Under the pieces are notes generated by a model. That model was not told the origin of the DNA, made no database searches, and was given only the letters and a program-made list of their open reading frames with translations. A program made the position numbers and the translations under genes. A DNA stretch of 41,463 nucleotides from Candidatus Burkholderia verschuerenii (lineage in GTDB: Bacteria > Pseudomonadota > Gammaproteobacteria > Burkholderiales > Burkholderiaceae): positions 1 to 41,463 of the forward strand of contig NZ_LFJJ01000023.1 of NCBI RefSeq assembly GCF_001189365.1, in the 5' to 3' direction. Numbering within the stretch: position 1 is the first letter of the stretch; each line of letters begins with the position of its first letter. Below are positions 27,143-36,969 of this stretch, one piece after another.

Positions 27143-30100
27143 ATGGCAAAGTTCTTTATCGATCGCCCGATCTTCGCGTGGGTGCTCGCCATCATTCTGA
27201 TGCTCGCGGGCGCGGCGTCCATCAAGACGCTGCCGATCGTGCAGTATCCGACCGTCGCGCCGCCGAACGTTCAGGTGACCGCGACGTATCCGGGTGCATC
27301 GGCACAAACGGTCGAAAACACCGTCACGCAGGTGATCGAGCAGCAGATGAGCGGGCTCGACGGCCTGCTCTACATCTCGTCCACTTCCGACGACACTGGC
27401 ACGTCCACCATCACGCTGACGTTCGCGCCGGGCACCAACGCGGATATCGCGCAGGTGCAGGTGCAGGTGCAGGTGCAGGTGCAGGTGCAGGTGCAGAACA
27501 AGCTGCAACTCGCCACGCCGAATCTGCCGCAGATCGTGCAGCAGTTGGGGTTGTCGGTGCCGAAGGCGGGCAATAGCTTCCTGCTGGTGCTGGCGTTCGT
27601 GTCGGAAGACGGCAGCATGGACCGGAACGATCTGGCGAATTACGTCGCATCGAACGTGAAGGATCCGATCAGCCGTCTGAACGGCGTGGGCACGACCAAC
27701 CTGTTCGGCACGCAGTACACCATGCGTATCTGGCTCGATCCGAACAAGCTCACCAACTACGGCCTGACGCCGGTCGACGTGCAGCAGGCGCTGCAGTCGC
27801 AGAACGTGCAGGTCGCGGGCGGGCAGCTCGGCGGCACGCCGGCGGTGGCCGGCCAGTCGATGCAGGCGACCATCACCGAAGCGACGCTGATGCGCACGCC
27901 CGAGCAGTTCGGCAACGTGCTGCTGAAGGTGAATTCGGACGGCTCGCAGGTGCGCATCAAGGATGTGGCGCGCGTCTCGCTCGGCGGCGAAAACTACAAC
28001 TTCATGACGCAGTACAACGGCAAGCCGGCGGCGGGTTTCGGTATTAACCTGGCCACGGGCGCGAACGCGCTCGCCACGGCCGATGCCGTGCGCGCCAAGG
28101 TCGACGAACTGTCGAAGTACTTCCAGCACGGGCTGGTCGTGAAGTATCCGTACGACACCATGCCGTTCGTCAAGCAGTCCATTTCGGACGTGATCAAGAC
28201 GCTGATCGAAGCGGTCGTGCTCGTGTTCCTCGTGATGTACCTGTTCCTGCAGAACATCCGCGCGACGCTGATTCCGACCATCGCGGTGCCGGTGGTGCTG
28301 CTCGGCACGTTCGGCGTGATGGCGGCAATCGGCTTTTCCATCAACACGCTGTCGATGTTCGGGCTCGTGCTCGCGATCGGCCTGCTGGTGGACGATGCGA
28401 TCGTGGTGGTCGAAAACGTCGAGCGGGTGATGGCGGAAGAAGGATTGCCGCCGAAGGAAGCCACGCGCAAGGCGATGGGCCAGATCACCGGCGCGCTGAT
28501 CGGCGTGGCGCTGGTGCTGTCGGCGGTGTTCGTGCCGGTGGCGTTCTCGGGCGGCTCGGTGGGCGCGATTTATCGGCAGTTCTCGCTGACCATTGTTTCG
28601 GCGATGGTGCTCTCCGTGCTGACCGCGATGATCCTCACGCCGGCGCTGTGCGCGACCATCCTGAAGCCGTTGCCGCAGGGCCACGAGGAAAAGACCACGG
28701 GCTTCTTCGGCTGGTTCAATCGCACGTTCAATCGCAGCCGCGACAAGTATCAGACGGGCGTGAAGCACGTCATCCGCCATTCGGGGCGCTGGCTGATCAT
28801 CTATCTGGTGGTGATCGCCGCCGTCGCGATGCTGTTCGCGAAGCTGCCCAAGGCGTTCCTGCCCGACGAGGATCAGGGCACGATGTTCGTGCTCGTCTCG
28901 ACGCCGGCCGGCTCGACACAGGAAATGACCCAACGCGCGCTGGACGATGTCGCGAACTATCTGCTCAAGGATGAAAGCGCGGTCGTCGATTCCGTGTTCA
29001 CGGTGAACGGCTACAGCTTCGCGGGCCGTGGCCAGAACTCGGGTCTCGCGTTCGTGCGCCTGAAGGACTACGCGCAGCGTACCAAGGCGGACGACAAGAT
29101 TCAGGCGCTGGTGGGCCGCACCTACGGCCGCTTCGCGGGCTATCGGAACGCGATGGTGTTCCCGGTCAATTCGCCGTCCATTCCCGAACTCGGCACGGCG
29201 TCGGGCTTCGACTTCGAACTGGAAGATCGCGGCGGCGTGGGCCACGAGAAGCTGATGCAGGCGCGCGCGCAACTGCTCGGCATGGCCGCGAAAGATCCGA
29301 TGCTCGCGCAGGTTCGTCCGAACGGCCTGAACGACACGGCGCAGTTCAAGGTGAACATCGATCGGGAGAAGGCGCTGGCGCAAGGCGTTACGGCGTCCGC
29401 CATCGACCAGACGTTCTCGATCGCGTGGGCGTCGTCCTACGTCAACAACTTCCTCGACACCGACAGCCGGATCAAGAAGGTCTACATGCAGGGCGATGCA
29501 CCGTTCCGCATGAGCCCGGAAAACATCAGCAGCTGGTACGTGCGCAACACGTCCGGTTCGATGGTGCCGTTCTCGTCCTTCGCGTCCGGCGAATGGAGCT
29601 ACGGTTCGCCCAAGCTCGAGCGCTACAACGGCGTGTCGTCGATCGAAATCCAGGGCACGGCGTCGCCGGGCAAATCCACCGGCCAGGCGATGGCCGCGAT
29701 GGAAGCGATCGCCGCGCAGCTGCCGGAAGGCATCGGCTACGAATGGACGGGTTTGTCGCTGCAGCAAATTCAGTCGGGCAATCAGGCGCCGATTCTTTAC
29801 GGCATCTCGATTCTCGTCGTGTTCCTGTGTCTCGCGGCGCTGTACGAGAGCTGGTCGATTCCGTTCTCCGTGATCATGGTCGTGCCGCTCGGCGTGATCG
29901 GCGCGCTGCTCGCCGTCACCTTTCGCGGGCTCGAGAACGACGTGTACTTCCAGGTCGGCCTGCTGACCACGGTCGGTCTGTCGGCGAAGAACGCCATTTT
30001 GATCGTCGAGTTCGCGCGCGATCTGCAGATGTCCGAAAAGATGGGCCCGATCGAACCCGCGCTCGAAGCCGCGCGTCTGCGCCTGCGTCCCATTTTGATG

Positions 30101-30388
30101 ACCTCGCTCGCGTTCATTCTCGGCACGATACCGCTCGCCATCAGCAACGGCGCGGGCGCGGCGAGCCAGCACGCGATCGGTACGGGCGTGATCGGCGGCA
30201 TGGTCACCGCCACGTTCCTCGCCATTTTCATGGTGCCGATGTTCTTCGTCGTCGTGCGCGCGCACTTCGGCGGCGACAAGGAAGACGTCGATACGGCGCT
30301 GGCGAATTACGAACGGCTGAGGTCCGCGTCGGATGCTCATGGCTCGGGTCATGGCTCAGTTGACGGCTCAGGCAAGCAAGGACATTGA
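27143..30388 (+). CDS. RND efflux inner-membrane pump, paralog of BpeB with an expanded pore helix
   Basis: 1081 aa. Proton-relay Asp417-Asp418 ([18 protein letters not shown]) and Lys in [14 protein letters not shown] are present. The numbering is shifted by exactly ten from the 11545 paralog because the segment after ADIA reads QV seven times before QNKLQ, where the paralog and AcrB have it twice. In AcrB this is the central-pore helix. Otherwise the protein follows the paralog closely, including [13 protein letters not shown] and [10 protein letters not shown]. The C-terminus ends in a Ser/Gly/His-rich tail. Starts 18 bases after the adaptor with GGGAG upstream. Confidence 0.93.
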   Translation: MAKFFIDRPIFAWVLAIILMLAGAASIKTLPIVQYPTVAPPNVQVTATYPGASAQTVENTVTQVIEQQMSGLDGLLYISSTSDDTGTSTITLTFAPGTNADIAQVQVQVQVQVQVQVQNKLQLATPNLPQIVQQLGLSVPKAGNSFLLVLAFVSEDGSMDRNDLANYVASNVKDPISRLNGVGTTNLFGTQYTMRIWLDPNKLTNYGLTPVDVQQALQSQNVQVAGGQLGGTPAVAGQSMQATITEATLMRTPEQFGNVLLKVNSDGSQVRIKDVARVSLGGENYNFMTQYNGKPAAGFGINLATGANALATADAVRAKVDELSKYFQHGLVVKYPYDTMPFVKQSISDVIKTLIEAVVLVFLVMYLFLQNIRATLIPTIAVPVVLLGTFGVMAAIGFSINTLSMFGLVLAIGLLVDDAIVVVENVERVMAEEGLPPKEATRKAMGQITGALIGVALVLSAVFVPVAFSGGSVGAIYRQFSLTIVSAMVLSVLTAMILTPALCATILKPLPQGHEEKTTGFFGWFNRTFNRSRDKYQTGVKHVIRHSGRWLIIYLVVIAAVAMLFAKLPKAFLPDEDQGTMFVLVSTPAGSTQEMTQRALDDVANYLLKDESAVVDSVFTVNGYSFAGRGQNSGLAFVRLKDYAQRTKADDKIQALVGRTYGRFAGYRNAMVFPVNSPSIPELGTASGFDFELEDRGGVGHEKLMQARAQLLGMAAKDPMLAQVRPNGLNDTAQFKVNIDREKALAQGVTASAIDQTFSIAWASSYVNNFLDTDSRIKKVYMQGDAPFRMSPENISSWYVRNTSGSMVPFSSFASGEWSYGSPKLERYNGVSSIEIQGTASPGKSTGQAMAAMEAIAAQLPEGIGYEWTGLSLQQIQSGNQAPILYGISILVVFLCLAALYESWSIPFSVIMVVPLGVIGALLAVTFRGLENDVYFQVGLLTTVGLSAKNAILIVEFARDLQMSEKMGPIEPALEAARLRLRPILMTSLAFILGTIPLAISNGAGAASQHAIGTGVIGGMVTATFLAIFMVPMFFVVVRAHFGGDKEDVDTALANYERLRSASDAHGSGHGSVDGSGKQGH
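27452..27493 (+). repeat. Seven tandem CAGGTG hexanucleotides inside the RND pump gene
   Basis: Units begin at 27452, 27458, 27464, 27470, 27476, 27482 and 27488; all are identical. The paralog at 11854 has two. Identical units with no third-base drift suggest recent slippage. Copy change keeps the frame and alters the pore helix by two residues per unit. Confidence 0.9.
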
Positions 30389-30389
30389 G

Positions 30390-31880
30390 ATGCGCAGACT
30401 TTCTTTGATTGCAACCGCCGCAGCCGTGCTGATGTCCGGCTGCACGATGGCCCCGAAATACGAGCGTCCCGATGCGCCGGTTCCATCCGCCTATCGGAGC
30501 GACGGCGTGTACGGCGCGCAGCCCGGCGCGGCATCGCAGGATCGCAGCGCGAAGGGCGTCGCGGCGGCGGATATCGGCTGGCGCGATTTCTTCGCCGATG
30601 CGCGTCTGCAACGGCTGATCGGCATCGCGCTCAGGAACAATCGCGATCTGCGCGTGGCGGTGCTGAACGTGCAGGCGGCGCAGGCGCAATATCGCATCGT
30701 GCGGTCGGATCTGTTTCCGAGCTTGAGCGCGGGCGCGAGCGAGTCGAAAACGCGCACGCCGAGGAACATGACGCTGTTCAATCAGACGATCTCCACGCAG
30801 TACAACGTCGGGCTGAACGGTGCGTGGGAAATCGATCTGTTCGGACGCGTGCAGAGCCTGAAGGATCAGGCGCTGGCGCAATATTTCTCCACGGCGTACG
30901 CGCGCAAGGCGGCGGAAATTTCGCTGGTGTCGCAGGTGGCGTCGCAGTATCTGCAGGTGCTTGAGGCGGACGATCTGCAGAAGGTCACCGTGCAGACGCT
31001 CAAGACCGCGCAGGATTCGTACAAGCTGATCAAGCTCCAGTTCGATAACGGCACCGCGTCGGAACTCGATCTGAGCCAGTCGCAGACGGTCGTCGAAACG
31101 GCGGCGGCGAATCTGCAAAGTCAGCAGCGCGCGCGGGCGCAGGCGGTCAATGCGCTGGTGTTGCTGCTCGGCGAGCCGATGCCCGACGATCTGCCGGGCG
31201 GCGCGCCGCTCAACGGGCAGAATCTGCTGACCGATATCCCGGCGGGCTTGCCGTCCGATCTGCTGACGCGTCGTCCGGACATCATGGAAGCGGAGCAGAA
31301 TCTGCTCGCGGCCAATGCGAATATCGGCGCGGCGCACGCGGCGTTCTTCCCGAGCATTTCGCTGACGGGCAGCTTCGGCACCATAAGTCCGTCGCTCGGT
31401 GGTTTGTTCAAGGCGGGATCGGCGGCGTGGAGTTTCGCGCCGGCCATCACGTTGCCGATTTTCCAGGGCGGCCAGAACATGGCCAATCTGGATCTCGCGA
31501 ACATTCAGAAAAACATCCAGATCGCGCAGTACGAGAAAGCGATCCAGACGGCTTTCCGCGAAGTCGCCGACGGTCTCGCCGCGCGCGGCACGTACGATCA
31601 GCAGATCGACGCGCTCCAGCGCGACACGGCGGCGCAACAGCGTCGTTTCGATCTGTCGATGCTGCGTTATCGCAACGGCGTCGACAGTTATCTCGGCGTG
31701 CTGAGCGCGCAGCGGGATCTGTACGCGTCGCAGCAGACGCTGATCACCGCGCGCACGCAGCGCTGGGCGAATCTGGTGAGTTTGTATCAGGCGCTCGGCG
31801 GCGGATGGATCGAGCACACCGGCGATACGCCGCGTGCGGTCGATGCGGCAAGCGCGAAAGACGCGCAGCAGGCGTCGTAG
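30390..31880 (+). CDS. RND efflux outer-membrane factor, paralog of OprB
   Basis: 496 aa from ATG 30390, one base after the pump stop, with AAGCAAGGA upstream. Lipobox VLMSGC gives Cys18. It follows the 14729 channel closely: DIGWRDFFADARLQRLIGIAL, NNRDLRVAVLNVQAAQAQYR, SLTGSFGTISPSLGGLFKAG, LPIFQGGQNMANLDLANIQK. A short Ala/Ser/Lys tail ends the protein. It completes the second tripartite system. A bidirectional terminator follows. Confidence 0.93.
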   Translation: MRRLSLIATAAAVLMSGCTMAPKYERPDAPVPSAYRSDGVYGAQPGAASQDRSAKGVAAADIGWRDFFADARLQRLIGIALRNNRDLRVAVLNVQAAQAQYRIVRSDLFPSLSAGASESKTRTPRNMTLFNQTISTQYNVGLNGAWEIDLFGRVQSLKDQALAQYFSTAYARKAAEISLVSQVASQYLQVLEADDLQKVTVQTLKTAQDSYKLIKLQFDNGTASELDLSQSQTVVETAAANLQSQQRARAQAVNALVLLLGEPMPDDLPGGAPLNGQNLLTDIPAGLPSDLLTRRPDIMEAEQNLLAANANIGAAHAAFFPSISLTGSFGTISPSLGGLFKAGSAAWSFAPAITLPIFQGGQNMANLDLANIQKNIQIAQYEKAIQTAFREVADGLAARGTYDQQIDALQRDTAAQQRRFDLSMLRYRNGVDSYLGVLSAQRDLYASQQTLITARTQRWANLVSLYQALGGGWIEHTGDTPRAVDAASAKDAQQAS

Positions 31881-31899
31881 CCGCGGCGTCGTCCGATGT

Positions 31900-31928
31900 A
31901 AAAAACCCCGGTTTCCCGGGGTTTTTTT
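31900..31928. terminator. Bidirectional terminator between converging genes
   Basis: AAAAAACCCCGG (31900-31911), loop TTTC, CCGGGGTTTTTT (31916-31927). The A run and the T run let it serve both the second RND operon and the converging minus-strand gene. Confidence 0.92.
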
Positions 31929-31934
31929 ATTGCG

Positions 31935-33005
31935 TTACTGCGGTTCGTACCACGAGTAAGTCGCGAGCGAACTGACCGGCGAGCCGATCTGAATCGTGAT
32001 ATCGCGATGCGACTGCAAGACGATATTGCGCGGATCGCCGATATAACGACGCGAGTCGCCATTGTCGTTGATATACACCACGACATCGCTGGTGCTGGTG
32101 ATGCCGGCCACGTTGGTCGTCGACAGCGGCTGACCCCAGATATCGAAGAACATGCCGAGCGTGTACTGCTTGTACGCGGGCGTTTCGACGTGGATGATGC
32201 CGGTCGAGTCGTGCGTGTGCATCTCGTAGTTGCAACTCGACAGAATGCCGATCTGCGCGGGCAGCGCGAGCCACTGGCCGTCCTTGATGATCGCGAGGTG
32301 CGGATGGACGTGATAGTTCTCGGCCATGCCCGCCGCGCAGGTCGCGCCGTCGACCGGCGTTCCGGTGCCACCCGAACTCGTGTTGCCGGTCGGCCAGAAC
32401 GAGCTGCCCACCACGCCGCCGTAGTTGAGCGCGATGACGTTGGTGGTATCGAACGCTGGCGGATCGGTCCACGTGTAAGTGGGAATCTGCGTCAGCGGCG
32501 TGCCGATTTCGAGCGTGATTTCACCCTTCGCGGTGAGCGGAAGGCTCGCCAGATCGCCCGTGTACTGCGTGAGCGTGCCGCCGTTGTTGACCCACGCCGT
32601 CACCGTGCCCGCGATGCCCGTGACGTTCGACGACGACAGCGTCTGGCCCCACACGGCGAAGAACTGACCCAGCGTGTACGACGAGCCTGCCGTCGTCACG
32701 TCCATGCGGATCTTGCCGGAAGCGTCGTCGGTGTGAATCGGATAGACGCAGCCGGTCTGCAACGTGAGCGAGGGCGTGACCGCGCCGATGTTGGTCGGCA
32801 CCGTGAGCTGCTGGCCGTTCAGGTAGATCGACAGATGCGAGTACGTGTAGCTGTTGCCCGCCACCTTGCAGTTCAGCCCGCTCACGGCCTGACCGGTGCC
32901 GCTGGTGGTCGTCGAGCCGTCGCTCCAGTGCGCGGTGCCGAGCGGCGTGCCGTCGAGGATGCCGGTCGCGGCGGCCAGCGTCGGCGTGGTGTTCGCGGCG
33001 GCCGC
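31935..33005 (-). pseudogene. Duplicated HTHD-domain protein, 5'-truncated
   Basis: About 355 residues are in one frame from near 33005 to the TAA at 31935, with no credible start. They form two related domains. Domain 1: SHLSIYLNGQQLTVPTNIG, GCVYPIHTDDASGKIRMD, YTLGQFFAVWGQTLSSSNV. Domain 2: HVHPHLAIIKDGQWLALPAQ, NYEMHTHDSTGIIHVE, YTLGMFFDIWGQPLSTTNV. Both share the YTLGxFFxxWGQxL core. Domain 2 has HxHPH and HTHD, which look metal-binding; domain 1 has lost most of these histidines. I recognise no named function. A Ser/Gly/Thr linker (NTSSGGTGTPVDG) joins the domains. Such proteins are usually exported, so a signal peptide is probably missing. Confidence 0.65.
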
Positions 33006-33216
33006 GCACCAGTTCGTTCGCCGCGCGATGCAGCCGCAAGCGATGCACCGTCGCCGCCGCCGTCTCGCCGAAAAAGCCGTGGTAAATCCGGTGCCAGTGA
33101 TACGGCGACAGACACGCAACCTCCGCGAGCCGGTTGAGGTCCAACTCGTCGTCGAGATGATCGTGGATATACGCGACCACCCGCGCCAGCCGCGCTTCGT
33201 AAGGCTTTTCGCTCAT
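33001..33216 (-). pseudogene. N-terminal fragment of an AraC-family regulator
   Basis: From ATG 33216 (GGAG upstream) the first ~72 residues are the first half of an AraC HTH domain: RLARVVAYIHDHLDDELDLNRLAEVACLSPYHWHRIYHGFF, then LRLHRAANELVRG. Family similarity stops near 33001; the frame then runs into Arg/His-rich text while another frame becomes the HTHD protein. The second HTH helix pair and the usual GyrI-like effector domain are absent. A deletion joining two minus-strand genes is the simplest reading; a misassembly is the alternative. Confidence 0.65.
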
Positions 33217-33384
33217 CGTCCGCTCCCGTTCGCCGGATGAAACCAAGGTAGCATGACCCGCTTTAGCTTTTCTTGCGGACTTGGCCGGACCGCGCCGTCG
33301 CCGGAGACGCGTACACTCTCGCCTTTGAACCGATGAAACGCGTCCGCCCGGCGCGCGACATCACGCAACAACGAGAATCTTCAC

Positions 33385-33579
33385 ATGTTCATCTGCCGAA
33401 ACCAGTCCTGCGGGGCGGAATGGGCGCTATCGGACGTCGTTATCAAGAACGAAGGCCAAGGCCTGCTGTTCCGCTGTCCGATGTGCGGCGCGCGCAATTA
33501 TGTCGAGCGCCACGACTCGCCCGAAGGCGAAGTCAGCTACGAGCAGATCGCCGACATCGACCCGAAAACGAAGCGCTGA
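33385..33579 (+). CDS. Small zinc-ribbon protein
   Basis: 64 aa. Cys4 and Cys9 (ICRNQSCGAEW) and Cys31 and Cys34 (RCPMCGARN) form a four-cysteine metal site; the rest is acidic and ends DIDPKTKR. It ends four bases before the ATG of dbpA, so the two are probably co-transcribed and may be coupled. Function unknown; small zinc ribbons often bind nucleic acid or act as structural adaptors, and linkage to an RNA helicase makes an RNA role possible. Confidence 0.75.
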   Translation: MFICRNQSCGAEWALSDVVIKNEGQGLLFRCPMCGARNYVERHDSPEGEVSYEQIADIDPKTKR

Positions 33580-33583
33580 AGCC

Positions 33584-34966
<1,383 letters not shown>

Positions 34967-34981
34967 TCCGTGCAGGCGGGC

Positions 34982-36403
34982 TCAGGTGTCCTGCGAGACG
35001 CCGCCCGCCGCCGTTTTCGCGGTATCGCGCTTCACCAGCCGCATGCCGCTCGCGATACTTCCCGCCCCCGCGAACGCCGCGCCCAGCGACAACGCCAGCG
35101 TCGACCCATGCTTTCCCGCGATGCTGAAGCACAACGCGACCAGCGCCGCGCCCGACGCCTGCTCGATCAGACGCGATGTCGCGATCATCCCGCTGGCGCC
35201 GCCGCTGCGTTCGCGCGGCGTGCTCGACATGAACGCCTTCAGATTCGGCGACTGAAAAAAGCCGAAGCCCGCGCCGCAAATCGCCATCCGGATGCAGATT
35301 TCGAGCGCGTGCGGTTGCGCCGGAAGCAGCGCGAGCGACACCATTCCCGCGCACAGGATCGCCAGTCCGACGCCGCCGAGCAATCCCGGCGGATGCCGAT
35401 CGGAGAGACGTCCAGCGATCGGCGCCATCAGCGCGACCAGCGCGGACCACGGCGTCATCAGAAAGCCGGTTTCGACCTGACTGCGGCCGAGCACGCTTTC
35501 GAAGAAAAACGGCAGCGACACGAAGGCGAGCCCTTGCGCGGCGAACGAGCAGATCGCCGTCGCGGTCGATAGCGCGAACATCGGCCGGCGAAACAGATCG
35601 ACGGGCAGCATTGGCGCGGGATGGCCGTGCTCGCGCTTCAACAGCAGCACGCCCGCGACGAGCGCGACCGCCAGCGAGCCGAGCACCATGCTTGCGGGCG
35701 CGCGCTGGGCCGCTTCGCCGAGCGCGAAAATCAGCGCCGCGAAGGTGATCACGTTGAGCGCCGCCGCGATCCGGTCGAAACCGTGCGCGCCGCGCTTGGT
35801 CTGCGGCAACGACGGCCACGCGATGAACAGCGCCACCACGCCGACCGGCAGATTCACCGCGAACAGCCACGACCACGTGCCGAGCGACAGCACGATCGAC
35901 GCCACCGTCGGCCCGACCGCGAACGCGATGCCGACCACCAGCGCGTTCAGCCCGACGCCGCGCCCGAGCCGATGCGGCGGAAAGATCGCGCTGATCAGCG
36001 CCGCGTTGACGCTCATGATCGCCCTCGCGCCGAGTCCTTGCAGCAGGCGCGTGGCGACCAGCGACGGCAGCGACCACGCGAACGCGCACACCGCCGACGC
36101 GATCAGAAACACGACCAGCCCGCCCAAGTACACGCGCCGATGCCCGAGAATCCCGCCGAGCGCCGCGAACGGAAGCAGCGTGGCGACCATCGCGAGCTGA
36201 TACGCGTTGATGATCCACACCGATGCGGCGGGCGTCGTATGCAGATCGGCGGCGATGGCCGGCAGCGCCGTGTTGGCGATGGCGGTATCGAGCGTCGCCA
36301 GCGCGACCGACAGCAGGATCGCGGCCATGCCGCGGCGTTCGAGCGGCGTCATCGGCGCGTCGGGATCGCGGGGCGAGGTGGGTTTGCGTTCTTCTTGGGG
36401 CAC
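34982..36403 (-). CDS. MFS transporter, DHA2 (14-TMS) drug-exporter type
   Basis: About 473 aa using GTG 36403; ATG 36352 (MTPLERRGM) is the alternative and would remove 17 residues. Long upstream frame extension to 36694 is rejected because it is Arg-rich and overlaps the DUF488 gene. Membrane helices run from about residue 25 onwards. Visible motifs: ATLDTAIANTALPAIAADL (TMS1 motif D1 of DHA2), GGILGHRRVYLGG (motif A), ATRLLQGLGA (motif B) and AVGPTVASIVLSL (motif C). DHA2 proteins export drugs or bile-like compounds with proton antiport. Substrate unknown. It converges on dbpA and is divergent from DUF488. Confidence 0.88.
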   Translation of the reverse strand: MPQEERKPTSPRDPDAPMTPLERRGMAAILLSVALATLDTAIANTALPAIAADLHTTPAASVWIINAYQLAMVATLLPFAALGGILGHRRVYLGGLVVFLIASAVCAFAWSLPSLVATRLLQGLGARAIMSVNAALISAIFPPHRLGRGVGLNALVVGIAFAVGPTVASIVLSLGTWSWLFAVNLPVGVVALFIAWPSLPQTKRGAHGFDRIAAALNVITFAALIFALGEAAQRAPASMVLGSLAVALVAGVLLLKREHGHPAPMLPVDLFRRPMFALSTATAICSFAAQGLAFVSLPFFFESVLGRSQVETGFLMTPWSALVALMAPIAGRLSDRHPPGLLGGVGLAILCAGMVSLALLPAQPHALEICIRMAICGAGFGFFQSPNLKAFMSSTPRERSGGASGMIATSRLIEQASGAALVALCFSIAGKHGSTLALSLGAAFAGAGSIASGMRLVKRDTAKTAAGGVSQDT

Positions 36404-36543
36404 GGCGGAGATTCCGGTTGTAAGCGGAAGGAGAATAATCCGAAACAATACGGGATGGCGACGCATTTCGCTGGAGCGCCGCGCGCGGGCTTTCAAACAG
36501 ATGTCGGCGGCGGCATCGAGCACATCACGGCAAGGAGAGCGAC

Positions 36544-36933
36544 ATGACGATACGAATCGTGCGATTGGGCGCATCGCGCGCGGCGAACGAAGGTTTGCGC
36601 ATCGGCACCGTGCGACGGCCGCCGCGCGGCGTGCCGAAAGCCGAGTTCGCGAAGCGCGATTTCTACGACGTGTGGTATCCGAACCTGTCGCCATCGGCGG
36701 AACTCGTGGCCGAAGCGCTGAGCGCCGAGACCGAGCAAGCTTGGCGCGCGTTCGTCAGAAAATTCAAGGCCGAAATGGCGATGCCCGACGCCGGCAAATC
36801 GCTCGATCTGCTCGCGGCGCTCTCGCACACGACGAATCTCTCGGTCGGCTGCTATTGCGAGGACGAAGCGCGCTGTCATCGCTCGATCCTGCGCGAATTG
36901 CTCGACAAGCGCGGCGCGGCGATCGAGCCGTGA
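36544..36933 (+). CDS. DUF488 family protein
   Basis: 129 aa from ATG 36544 with AAGGAGAG upstream at 36530-36537. The family mark GCYCEDEARCHRSIL (Cys-rich segment with Arg-Cys-His-Arg) is present, plus the YDVWYPNLSPS segment. DUF488 proteins are small cytosolic proteins without a settled function. It lies 36 bases upstream of the large methylase gene on the same strand, so the two may form an operon. Confidence 0.85.
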   Translation: MTIRIVRLGASRAANEGLRIGTVRRPPRGVPKAEFAKRDFYDVWYPNLSPSAELVAEALSAETEQAWRAFVRKFKAEMAMPDAGKSLDLLAALSHTTNLSVGCYCEDEARCHRSILRELLDKRGAAIEP

Positions 36934-36969
36934 AGATCGACCACTAAGCGACGGGCATAATGCGGCGAG

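Noticed and set aside
27452-27493. CRISPR array
   Set aside because: The repeats are contiguous hexamers inside a coding frame, with no spacers.
27134-30352. 1072-codon open frame on the minus strand
   Set aside because: It is the antisense shadow of the RND pump; the product is Arg/His/Asp-rich with no family signature. GC-rich third positions keep such frames open.
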